DNA of 32,619 bases from Antarctobacter aquimaris (GTDB lineage Bacteria; Pseudomonadota; Alphaproteobacteria; Rhodobacterales; Rhodobacteraceae), in NCBI RefSeq assembly GCF_900184945.1, contig NZ_FXYF01000029.1, forward strand, positions 1 to 32,619, written 5' to 3'. Both the position numbers and the translations under genes were made by a program. Under the pieces are notes generated by a model. That model was not told the origin of the DNA. It saw nothing but the letters and a program-made list of their open reading frames with translations, and did not search any database. Shown here one piece after another: positions 19,325-25,487 of the stretch (positions are counted from its first letter, which is position 1; each line of letters opens with the position of its first letter).

Positions 19325-20344
19325 ATGGACCAACCTATCACCATCGGCCTCGATCTGGCCAAGAACGTTTTCCAAGTTCACGGAGTGGACACGGAAGGCA
19401 CGGTCATCTGCCGCCGTCAGTTGCGGCGGTCGCAGGTCCTGGTGTTCTTTGCCCGGCTGGGCCCTTGCCTCGTTGGCATGGAAGCCTGCGCGGGGGCCCA
19501 TCATTGGGCGCGGGAACTGGCAACCCTTGGCCATGAAGTCCGTCTCATGCCACCCGCCTATGTGAAGCCCTACGTGAAGAGGGGCAAAACTGATGCCGCT
19601 GATGCCGAGGCCATTTGCGAGGCGGTGACCCGCCCGACGATGCGCTTCGTGCCGGTGAAGTCGGCGGAGCGGCAGGCGGCCCTGCTCGAGCACAAGGCAC
19701 GGGACTTCCTCGTCCGGCAGAGAACGCAAATCGTAAACGCGATCCGTGCGCACCTCGGCGAGTTCGGGATCGTCGTGCCGAAGGGAATCCATGACGTCGA
19801 TCGCCTGCTCGACGCAGCCCGCCACGTGCATTCTACGGCGCGTTCGGCGCTGGACATGCTGGCCGGTCAGCTGCGCGACACACAGGCCCGGATCGAGGAG
19901 GTCACCGCGCGGATCGGGGAGATGCAGGTCGAAGACGCGCTGGCGCGTCGACTGGCGACGGTACCCGGGGTGGGTACGATTTCGTCCAGCGCGTTTGCGG
20001 CCACCACCCCCGATGTGGCCGCCTTCCGCAGCGCGCGCGACTACGCGGCGTGGCTCGGCCTGACGCCGCGAGCTCATTCCAGTGGCGGGAAAGAGAGGCT
20101 CGGGCGGATCTCCAAGGCTGGCAATCGGTACCTGCGCAGGCTGCTTTACCTCGGCGCCATGGCCCAGATCAGCGCACGGCGCGGACGTAGAGAGGGTTCA
20201 TCAGGCCGGGTGCCGGACTGGCTCGACCGGATGCTCGCCCGCAAGCCCGTAAAGGTGGTCGCTATCGCGCTGGCCAACCGCATGGCCCGGACGATCTGGG
20301 CGCTGATCAGGCGGGGCGACAGCTACCGGAACACCGTGGCTTGA
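19325..20344 (+). CDS. IS110-family transposase (DEDD recombinase)
   Basis: A 339-residue recombinase. The N-terminal RuvC-like DEDD site is complete: Asp10 in IGLDLAKNVFQ, Glu53 in GMEACAGAHHW, Asp90 and Asp93 in KTDAADAEA. The C-terminal Transposase_20 domain has the conserved serine region SSGGKERLGRISKAGNRYLR. ATG 19325 has a GAGGAG site 7 bases upstream. In this family the enzyme works with a bridge RNA made from a non-coding end of the element, which names both donor and target. Length and all catalytic residues look normal, in contrast to the decayed surroundings, so this is the youngest insertion here. Confidence 0.95.
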   Translation: MDQPITIGLDLAKNVFQVHGVDTEGTVICRRQLRRSQVLVFFARLGPCLVGMEACAGAHHWARELATLGHEVRLMPPAYVKPYVKRGKTDAADAEAICEAVTRPTMRFVPVKSAERQAALLEHKARDFLVRQRTQIVNAIRAHLGEFGIVVPKGIHDVDRLLDAARHVHSTARSALDMLAGQLRDTQARIEEVTARIGEMQVEDALARRLATVPGVGTISSSAFAATTPDVAAFRSARDYAAWLGLTPRAHSSGGKERLGRISKAGNRYLRRLLYLGAMAQISARRGRREGSSGRVPDWLDRMLARKPVKVVAIALANRMARTIWALIRRGDSYRNTVA

Positions 20345-20650
20345 GACGATAGAGAACGGCCAAGCAAAGAACGGCCAAGCCGGTCGCGAACCGGCAGGCC
20401 CAGAGATGGTGAGGCGCAGCGTGAGGTGATGGCACAGGGACGGTAAGAAGCGGAACGCGATACCCAGTTCGGACCGGAGCACCTCGAAGCGCGTGCCATT
20501 GATCGGGACCCGCCCGCCGGCTGACTTCATCAGGGCGCGCAGCTGCAAAACCGCTGCACACAGACGCCGAATACATGGCCGCGACCGACCAGATTGCCGG
20601 ACCCGAACAAAGCTCTTGCCAAGGGGCCATCCATACATGGTCCGAGGACA
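20345..20650 (+). other. IS110-family right non-coding end, candidate bridge RNA region
   Basis: About 305 bp without a gene between the transposase stop and the resumption of istA. It starts with two copies of AACGGCCAAGC four bases apart (20354-20379) followed by the palindrome CCGGT-CGCGA-ACCGG, and ends with TTGCCAAGGGGCCATCC, a sequence style common at the ends of this family. In the IS1111 subgroup the bridge RNA is encoded in this 3' region. No RNA was demonstrated; the call rests on position and length. Confidence 0.4.
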
Positions 20651-20749
20651 ATGGACGCGAAGACCGCGGTGGACACGATCTTTGTTGGCAAGGACCGCGC
20701 CTACAATCGCCGCTTCCAGCAGATGTGCGGCCAGTACCTCGTCGACCCG

Positions 20750-20789
20750 CCGTCCATTGGGCTTGAACCAATGGCGCCACAATGAACGG
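20750..20789 (+). repeat. 40-bp hairpin-forming insertion in istA
   Basis: It separates GTC GAC CCG from TGC ACC CCT GCA of istA. The ends CCGTCCATTG (20750-20759) and CAATGAACGG (20780-20789) are inverted repeats with one mismatch, and an inner CCATTGG/CCAATGG pair forms a second hairpin. Removing 40 bp restores the frame to the conserved ASGWEKGQVENQ region. Confidence 0.5.
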
Positions 20790-21491
20790 CCCTGCACCCC
20801 TGCATCGGGCTGGGAGAAGGGCCAGGTCGAGAACCAGGCAGGGGTTATGCGGCGACGGTTGTTCTTGCCCCGCCCGAAGTTCAAGTCTTTTGCCGAGCTG
20901 AATGCCTGGCTCGAGGACCGGTGCATTGCCTATGCCAAGGCGAACCGGCACCCCGACATTCCGTACAAGACGATCTGGGACGTGTTCGAAGAGGAGCGGT
21001 CGAGCTTGGTGCCCTATGTCGGTCCGTTCGATGGATTCCACGCGGTGCCGGCATCCGTCTCCAAGACCTGCCTCGTGCGGTTCGACAAGAACCGGTACTC
21101 GGTCGATGCTCGCGCGGTCGGGCGCCCTGTCGAGATCAGGGCTTACGCAGAGCGACTGGAATGCTGGCAGGACGGCCGTATCGTGGGCCGGCATGAACGG
21201 ACGTTCGGTCGCGGCAAGACGATCTACGATCCGCTCCATTACATCCCGGTTTTGGCGCGCAAACCCGGCGCCCTGCGCAACGGCGCCCCCTTCAAGGGCT
21301 GGGACCTGCCACCGGCCCTGCGCCGTGTGCAGCGCAAGCTCGAACGTCAGACCGGCGGCGACCGGCAAATGGTCGACATCCTCGGTGCCGTACTCACCGA
21401 CGGGCTGGAGGCCGTCGAAGCCGCCTGCGCCGAGGCATTGGAACAGGGCGTCCATTCCGCCGGTGTCGTTCTGAACATTCTGGCGCGCCAC

Positions 21492-21516
21492 CACGCCAAA
21501 GGCGTGCTTCCAGCAC
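21492..21516 (+). repeat. 25-bp hairpin insertion A in istA
   Basis: After a CAC of istA come, in order, CAC, GCC, AAA, GGC, GTG, CTTCCAG and CAC, then istA resumes with GACGAACCG. Removing the 25 bp restores the IstA C-terminal frame. The insertion at 21752-21776 has the same ground plan. Confidence 0.6.
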
Positions 21517-21649
21517 GACGAACCGCCACCGCCGCTGACAATCACGACGCCGGATGCGCTGAAGCTGGCCTGCGAGCCTGCCGCCAATTGCGATCGCTAT
21601 GGCAGTCTCAGGAGAAAAACGGATGGAACGATCACAGGTGCTGGACGCG

Positions 21650-21695
21650 TCACGCCGAAGGCGCGCCTTGACATAGTTGGCGCGCCTCTGGCGCG
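21650..21695 (+). repeat. 46-bp hairpin-forming insertion at codon 9 of istB
   Basis: Flanked by CGCG copies (21646-21649 and 21692-21695). It contains two copies of the palindrome GGCGCGCC around an 11-base loop (21660-21686). It introduces a TAG stop in the istB frame. Removing it gives MERSQVLDATGQLKLYGMR, an expected IstB start. Confidence 0.55.
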
Positions 21696-21751
21696 ACGGG
21701 CCAGTTGAAGCTCTACGGCATGAGGACGGCCTACGACGAGATCATCGCCGT

Positions 21752-21776
21752 CGTGCCGGAGGCACGCTTCCAGCGT
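21752..21776 (+). repeat. 25-bp hairpin insertion B in istB
   Basis: After a CGT of istB come CGT, GCC, GGA, GGC, ACG, CTTCCAG and CGT, then istB resumes with GGCGGTCAAG. The order is identical to insertion A at 21492-21516, with the triplet changed from CAC to CGT and the middle AAA to GGA. Confidence 0.6.
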
Positions 21777-21813
21777 GGCGGTCAAGCGCCAGCACCAGCC
21801 ACGACAGATCATT

Positions 21814-21853
21814 CACTGCCCGGCAGGCGATTGCGAAGCAATCTGCCGAGAGG
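21814..21853 (+). repeat. 40-bp hairpin-forming insertion in istB
   Basis: Lies between ATC ATT and GGC GAC CTC of istB. It holds a stem CGGCA/TGCCG enclosing GATTGC-GAA-GCAATC, and an alternative CTGCC/GGCAG hairpin. Removing it joins RQII to GDLLTAEIS, as expected for IstB. Confidence 0.5.
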
Positions 21854-22419
21854 GGCGACCTCCTGACCGCCGAGATCAGTGAGAGACAGGCGCGCTCGAT
21901 CAAATACCAGATGACCATCGCCAAGCTACCTCTGGCCAAAGAGATCAAGGAGTTCGACTTCGAGGCCGCCGAGGTCAACGAGACCCTGATCCGGGATCCG
22001 GCCACCGGCGACTTCCTCGATCATCAGCGCAACCTCGTGCTGATCGGCGGCACCGGAACCGGAAAGACCCATCTCGCCGTCAGCATCGCGCGCGCCTGCA
22101 TCAGGAACGGCAGACGGGGAAGGTTCTTCAACGTTGTCGATCTCGTCAACAAACTCGACGCGGAAGGCGTATCTGTTCTGGACGAAGACATGTTGGTTGA
22201 ACGTATCCTGTTCGCATCGGGCGGCCACATCGGGACAAGCATCGTGATCGCAAAGGCCATTGTGCGTGACGCGGTCAAGAAGCAGCGCGATGCCGTGTCG
22301 CTCGAACGCGCCGAGAAGGTCTATCGCAGGCTCAAGAAGGCCAAGCTTGAGACGCCGTTCAAGCAGGACGAGTGGGCGCTCGTCCAGAAAGAGCTGATCG
22401 CGTCGGGGTGGGCCGCCTG

Positions 22420-23892
22420 ATGACCCTGAAGCCCCCCATGCCCCTCGATCCGGAAGAAACGCTTCTCTCCTATGCCGACCGGCTTTCCTTGATGCATACA
22501 GGCAAGGGCATGGAGCGCTTGCTCAAGGATCTCGGCATTCGTAGGGACCATTTCGTTTCAGGTCGGCCCGAAACCGTGGACCTTTTGGCTGAGGCCACTA
22601 GCCATGATGCTGATCTTCTTCGCCGCGGCGCGATCCGCGTGCACCAGTTGAGGGCCTCGTTCCGGGGCCAGGACATCTCGAAGACCTTCCTGAGCCCTCG
22701 GGCCGGGCGGTATTGTCCGGAATGCCTTTCGGAAGACGGCGCCCGCGACAATCGCCGGTTCCGCCTGATCTGGGGTTTCCGCCATGTGGCCCGGTGTGGA
22801 CGGCACGCCGTGTGGCTCTCCGAAACTCCTTACCCGAACGACACCAACCTTCGGAGTTCGCTGGGCATGTCGCCGCTCGGCAAAGCCATGCGCGCGGACG
22901 AAGAGGCGCCGGAATATATGTCCTGGTTGGCAGCGCGACTGAACGGCAATTCCCCTGCGGACGCCAACTGGTTGGCCGGGCAGACGATTCAACTGGTTCT
23001 GAAGTCCTCTGAGATGCTGGGTGTGGTGCTCGAGCACGGCCATAAGTTTTCGCCCGCAAAGCTGACGCCCGCACAGACCGAAGAGGCCACCGATATCGGC
23101 TTCTCGATCTACCGCGATGGCCCGGAAGCCGTCGAAGAGGCCCTCGATACGATCCGCAAGACCTCGCCCGCGAGCGCTGTTCAGGCCGGACCATTGGCAT
23201 ATTATGGCCAACTCTTCGACTGGCTCGACCGTCGCAGCAACGCGCTCGACCCGGGCCCGATCCGCGACATCCTCCGAGATCACATTGTCAAGCACTCGGC
23301 CGTGGAACCCGGCACCAAGGTGCTCGGCGTGGAAATTACCGAGCGGCGATATCACACGGTCAAGAGCCTTGCGCGGGCGGTGGGCATTGACCGGGTCCGT
23401 CTCGCACGATTGCTCGAAAAGATTCAGCTGGTGCCAAAAGACGCCACCGAGGTGGAGACGGGGAACATGGTCTTCGAGGCAGCGACCGCTGTGCCCTTGA
23501 TCAAGGCGTTCAAGACAGCGGTGCCCTTGCAGGACGTTCCCCGGTATATTGGCGCGAGCAAGAGGCAGATCGAAATCCTGTATCGCGTCGGGATCCTCCA
23601 ACCTCTCACTCCCCGGACTGGACGGGGTTCGGTCCGTCATGTGGTGTTCGCCCGCGGACATCTCGATGCACTTCTGGAGAAAGTTTCCAACCTGCCGATT
23701 GCTGCTATGGAACAAGTCGACGACCTTCACCAGCTGGCCTTCGCGGCACAGCGCGGGGCCGGACGGTTCGAAGACTTGTTCGCAGATGTTCTCGAAGGTC
23801 GGATCGAGGCATTCCGTAGGCCCGACTTGCAGGGCGTCGGAGCAATCCAGGTGAACGTCTACGCGCTGATCGACAGGAAAACACCCGCCTGA
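22420..23892 (+). CDS. tniQ: TniQ/TnsD-family transposition target-selection protein
   Basis: A 490-residue TniQ. The N-terminus has the family pattern PLDPEETLLSYADRL. A zinc site follows: CPEC at residues 99-102 and Cys126-x2-His129 in CGRH, separated by the conserved RFRLIWGFRHV segment. The rest is helical with repeated HTH-like segments (HTVKSLARAVGIDRVRLARLL; DVPRYIGASKRQIEILYRVGILQP). In Tn7/Tn5053-like elements TniQ bridges target DNA to the AAA+ protein TniB. ATG 22420 overlaps the tniB stop (TGATG). The gene looks intact, but its partners TniA and TniB are lost from this element, so any role would need a helper copy elsewhere. Confidence 0.88.
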   Translation: MTLKPPMPLDPEETLLSYADRLSLMHTGKGMERLLKDLGIRRDHFVSGRPETVDLLAEATSHDADLLRRGAIRVHQLRASFRGQDISKTFLSPRAGRYCPECLSEDGARDNRRFRLIWGFRHVARCGRHAVWLSETPYPNDTNLRSSLGMSPLGKAMRADEEAPEYMSWLAARLNGNSPADANWLAGQTIQLVLKSSEMLGVVLEHGHKFSPAKLTPAQTEEATDIGFSIYRDGPEAVEEALDTIRKTSPASAVQAGPLAYYGQLFDWLDRRSNALDPGPIRDILRDHIVKHSAVEPGTKVLGVEITERRYHTVKSLARAVGIDRVRLARLLEKIQLVPKDATEVETGNMVFEAATAVPLIKAFKTAVPLQDVPRYIGASKRQIEILYRVGILQPLTPRTGRGSVRHVVFARGHLDALLEKVSNLPIAAMEQVDDLHQLAFAAQRGAGRFEDLFADVLEGRIEAFRRPDLQGVGAIQVNVYALIDRKTPA

Positions 23893-23916
23893 CGACTTTC
23901 ACATCGTTGAATGTCC

Positions 23917-23941
23917 AGCCCGCCCCGGCGGGCTTTTTTTT
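23917..23941 (+). terminator. Intrinsic terminator after tniQ
   Basis: AGCCCGCC-CC-GGCGGGCT (23917-23934) followed by a run of eight Ts, 24 bp after the tniQ stop. It should end transposon transcription before the right tip and so shield the acetyltransferase gene from read-through. Confidence 0.88.
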
Positions 23942-23990
23942 ATTGTCCGGTTCGTTCATTTGCGGGATCATGCCCGGATTTTCGGGGGAT

Positions 23991-24003
23991 CTTTACTCCG
24001 AGT
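23991..24003 (-). repeat. Subterminal copy of the end repeat (right)
   Basis: CTTTACTCCGAGT matches CTTTGCTCCGATT of the right terminal repeat (24064-24076) at 11 of 13 positions, same orientation, 73 bp inward. Candidate transposase-binding site. Confidence 0.45.
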
Positions 24004-24011
24004 CTGTTTTC

Positions 24012-24029
24012 GAGGAGAATAACTACATG
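24012..24029 (+). promoter_or_regulatory. Transposon-borne ribosome binding site and ATG reading into the acetyltransferase gene
   Basis: GAGGAG at 24012-24017 stands 9 bases before ATG 24027. Both lie inside the transposon, 51-69 bp from its right tip. The frame from this ATG crosses the terminal repeat without a stop and continues into the acetyltransferase. No clear -35/-10 pair was identified between the tniQ terminator and this site. Confidence 0.6.
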
Positions 24030-24569
24030 TTTCCAAACGGACTTTCTGAGTGTTCCGAGATAACTTTGCTCCGATTTACACTGAGGCTAGTCCCGGTCGG
24101 TGCGTCCGACCCGGATGTCGAGGCGCTGCTGGCGGCGCACCACGCGCTGATGCGGTCGCAAAGCCCGGAAGAAAGCTGCCACGTCATGACCGCCGAGGCA
24201 TTGCGGGTGGATGGGGCACGGGTGTTCGCCCTGTGGGACGGCCCTGCGCTGGCCGCGGTTGGCGCGTTGAAGCCCCTGGCCGAAGACGATGCCCCCACCG
24301 CCCTGCGCGACCTGGGTCCGGTACTTGAGCTCAAGAGCATGCATGTCGCCGGCGCCCTGCGCGGCCGTGGTCTGGGCCGGGTGCTGCTGGACCAGCTGCT
24401 GACCGAGGCACGGGCCACCGGCGCCGCGGGTGTCTGCCTGGAGACCGGAACTGCGGACAGCTTTGCCGCCGCCCGCCGCCTCTACCTGGGACAGGGGTTC
24501 GCCGAGTGTCCGCCCTTCGGCGACTACCGCCCCGACCCGCTCAGCGTTTTCATGTGCCGCGCGCTCTGA
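24027..24569 (+). CDS. GNAT-family N-acetyltransferase with transposon-derived N-terminus
   Basis: A 180-residue acetyl-CoA-dependent acetyltransferase. The native part begins around LRLVPVGASDPDVEALLAAH and continues QSPEESCHVM; the acetyl-CoA loop is LRGRGLGRVLLDQLL (Arg-x-Gly-x-Gly) followed by CLETG and a LYLGQGF motif. The first 18 residues (MFPNGLSECSEITLLRFT) are encoded by the transposon end. Without the insertion the frame would begin at GTG 17387, inside the NDUFS4-like gene, reading MDTLTL and then RLVPV. So the insertion removed the original start and replaced it. The substrate is unknown. The core is intact, so the protein may be active if expressed from the new start. Confidence 0.82.
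   Translation: MFPNGLSECSEITLLRFTLRLVPVGASDPDVEALLAAHHALMRSQSPEESCHVMTAEALRVDGARVFALWDGPALAAVGALKPLAEDDAPTALRDLGPVLELKSMHVAGALRGRGLGRVLLDQLLTEARATGAAGVCLETGTADSFAAARRLYLGQGFAECPPFGDYRPDPLSVFMCRAL
24053..24080 (-). repeat. Right terminal inverted repeat
   Basis: On the minus strand it begins TGTAAATCGGAGCAAAGTT. It matches the left repeat at 26 of 28 bases and encodes ITLLRFT of the chimeric acetyltransferase on the plus strand. Confidence 0.88.
24081..24085. repeat. Right copy of probable 5-bp target duplication (CTGAG)
   Basis: Pairs with CTGAT at 17402-17406 with one mismatch. In the acetyltransferase frame CTG AGG encodes Leu-Arg of the native protein, so the right copy is probably the unchanged one. 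Confidence 0.6.
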
Positions 24570-24611
24570 CGGCTTGCCCTGTGGGCTGAAAATCTGCAAA
24601 AGCGGGGCAGC

Positions 24612-24688
24612 GGTCCCTTAGCTCAACTGGATAGAGCAGCTGACTTCTAATCAGCAGGTTGAGGGTTCGAGTCCTTCAGGGATCGCCA
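24612..24688 (+). tRNA. tRNA-Arg (anticodon UCU)
   Basis: A 77-base cloverleaf. The acceptor GGTCCCT (24612-24618) pairs with AGGGATC (24678-24684, one G-U pair); the D-arm is GCTC...GAGC; the anticodon stem GCTGA/TCAGC encloses CTTCTAA with TCT as anticodon; the T-arm is GAGGG-TTCGAGT-CCTTC. Discriminator G and an encoded CCA follow at 24685-24688. No integrase or duplicated tRNA end was seen nearby. Confidence 0.97.
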
Positions 24689-24764
24689 TTTCTTGATCTG
24701 CCCCCATCGCAAGAGCACGCGTCGCTGTGGCCAAGACACCTGGACCAACGCAGCACCCTGCCGA

Positions 24765-25487
24765 TCAGGCAGAGGCAAGGAACCCGCCGACCAGCAGGTT
24801 GAACAGGTCCGGCCGTTCCAGGTGGCAGGCGTGGGCGCAGCCCGGCATCACCGCGAGGCTGGCGCCGGGGATCGTCCGCCAGAGGCGTTCGATCTGCGAC
24901 CAGGGATAGGTGCGATCGCGGTCGCCCCAGACGATCAGCGTCGGTGCGGTGATATCCGCAAGATGATCCGCCCCGCTCCAGCCGCGCATCGCCTCCAACC
25001 CCGCGAGGATCGCCGGCAGCCCGGCACGCTCGGCGATCATGGCGCAGCCTTCGTAAGCCTTTGCCGCCTCGGTGTGCAGGAACCAGGTGGCGGAAATGCG
25101 CCGCGCCGTGGCCTGCGGGCCATCAGTTCGGGCGCGCTGCATCGAGGTTTCGATCGGCTCGAACCGTCCGGGCAGGACGCCGACGGCTCCGGTGCCATAC
25201 AGCACCAGCCGGGCAATGCGGTCCGGGGCCTGCCGGACCATCTCCTGCACCACCATGCCACCCATGGAATGCCCCAGCAGGTCGAACCGCTGCACGCCTT
25301 GCGCGGTGAGCGTCTCCAGCACCCAGTCGGCAAAGCCCTCGATCCGGTCGATGGGCGGCAGGTGCGCGTTCCGGCCAAAGCCCGGCAGGTCCAAGGCGAT
25401 CACCTCGCGCCCCTCACCCAGCGGGGCCTGTGGCGCCCACTGGTCGCTGCCGCCCATGAAACCATGGACGAGGACAAGGGGTGTCAC
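24765..25487 (-). CDS. Alpha/beta-fold hydrolase in betaine-type ABC operon
   Basis: A 240-residue hydrolase. The GTG at 25487 is chosen because it overlaps the permease stop (GTGA) and because the protein then opens with the conserved strand VTPLVLVHGFMGGSDQW. Nucleophile elbow GHSMGG near residue 90, acid in VWGDRDRTY, histidine in MPGCAHACHLE near the C-terminus. Closest in look to BioH/esterase-like carboxylesterases and C-C hydrolases. It is the last gene of the five-gene operon. Substrate unknown; it could release an amino acid or amine from an ester taken up by the transporter. Confidence 0.87.
   Translation of the reverse strand: MTPLVLVHGFMGGSDQWAPQAPLGEGREVIALDLPGFGRNAHLPPIDRIEGFADWVLETLTAQGVQRFDLLGHSMGGMVVQEMVRQAPDRIARLVLYGTGAVGVLPGRFEPIETSMQRARTDGPQATARRISATWFLHTEAAKAYEGCAMIAERAGLPAILAGLEAMRGWSGADHLADITAPTLIVWGDRDRTYPWSQIERLWRTIPGASLAVMPGCAHACHLERPDLFNLLVGGFLASA

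Larger units (their letters stand above)
19227..20652 (+). mobile_element. IS110/IS1111-family insertion sequence inside istA
   Basis: About 1.43 kb. The ends are placed where the istA reading frame breaks and resumes; the exact base is uncertain by a few positions. A 7-bp inverted repeat, ATTGTCC at 19231-19237 and GGACAAT at 20646-20652, lies at or near the tips, as in the IS1111 subgroup, and there is no clear target duplication. It has one intact transposase gene, about 95 bp of left non-coding sequence and about 305 bp of right non-coding sequence. It may still be mobile because its gene is intact. Confidence 0.75.
18633..21708 (+). pseudogene. istA: istA, IS21 transposase, broken by IS110 insertion and two short insertions
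   Basis: The N-terminal part (18633 to about 19226) is intact for about 198 residues: a helix-turn-helix (EGKSIKQICRELRLSRNTVR) and the start of the DDE domain (AYQFDWSHEIVILDG with the first aspartate). The frame is cut in GACARGIYDS by the IS110-family element. It resumes at 20651 with MDAKTAVDTIFVGKDRAYNRR, is shifted by a 40-bp hairpin insertion at 20750-20789, continues ASGWEKGQVENQ onward to VVLNILARH, is shifted again by a 25-bp hairpin insertion at 21492-21516, and ends DEPPPPLTITTPDALKL. Rejoined, the parts read as one full-length IstA of about 500 residues. Not functional. Confidence 0.82.
18532..22165 (+). mobile_element. IS21-family element, right end deleted, carrying an IS110-family insertion
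   Basis: The left end has two spaced copies of a TGACCCCC-containing repeat (18537-18546 region and 18572-18581 region), as usual for IS21 ends, followed by istA and istB in order. The right part of istB and the right terminal repeats are absent: at about 22165 the istB frame runs directly into the end of tniB. istA is split by an IS110-family element and both genes carry short hairpin insertions, so the element is dead. It interrupts the left tniQ-like gene. Confidence 0.8.
21623..22420 (+). pseudogene. istB N-terminal part fused in frame to the tniB C-terminus
   Basis: The istB start is ATG 21623 (AGGAGA upstream) and reads MERSQVLDA before a stop at 21674-21676 created by a 46-bp insertion. 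Two more insertions follow; all three total 111 bp, so the frame is recovered. From about 21854 the sequence is normal IstB: DLLTAEISERQARSIKYQ, MTIAKLPLAKEI, Walker A IGGTGTGKTHL, FFNVVDLVNKLDAE. At 22165-22166 it changes to a TniB end, VERILFASGGHIGT and a lid helix, stopping at 22420. An internal ATG at 21911 could express 169 residues with a Walker A but no Walker B. Neither ATPase is complete, so activity is unlikely. The TGA overlaps the tniQ ATG as TGATG, showing the native tniB-tniQ junction is preserved. Confidence 0.78.
17407..24080. mobile_element. Decayed Tn7/Tn5053-like transposon, 6.67 kb, with nested IS elements
   Basis: The element is bounded by 28-bp inverted repeats that match at 26 positions and end in TGT...ACA, with a 4-of-5 target duplication outside. 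It carries an intact tniQ and the end of tniB at the right, and a broken second tniQ-like gene at the left. The tniA transposase gene and most of tniB are missing; an IS21-family remnant containing an IS110-family element lies in their place. No cargo genes are present. It cannot move without a helper. Insertion is 7 bp after the stop codon of the NDUFS4-like gene. Between the left repeat and the first pseudogene (17435-17724) I see only an imperfect copy of the end repeat and no gene. Confidence 0.85.

Noticed and set aside
20354-20379. AACGGCCAAGC direct repeat as a CRISPR-like or iteron array
   Set aside because: Only two copies four bases apart, inside the non-coding end of the IS110-family element. 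No CRISPR array was found anywhere in the window.
24612-24688. tRNA-Arg as attachment site for a genomic island
   Set aside because: No integrase and no repeated tRNA 3' end were seen; the only mobile element ends at 24080, before the acetyltransferase.
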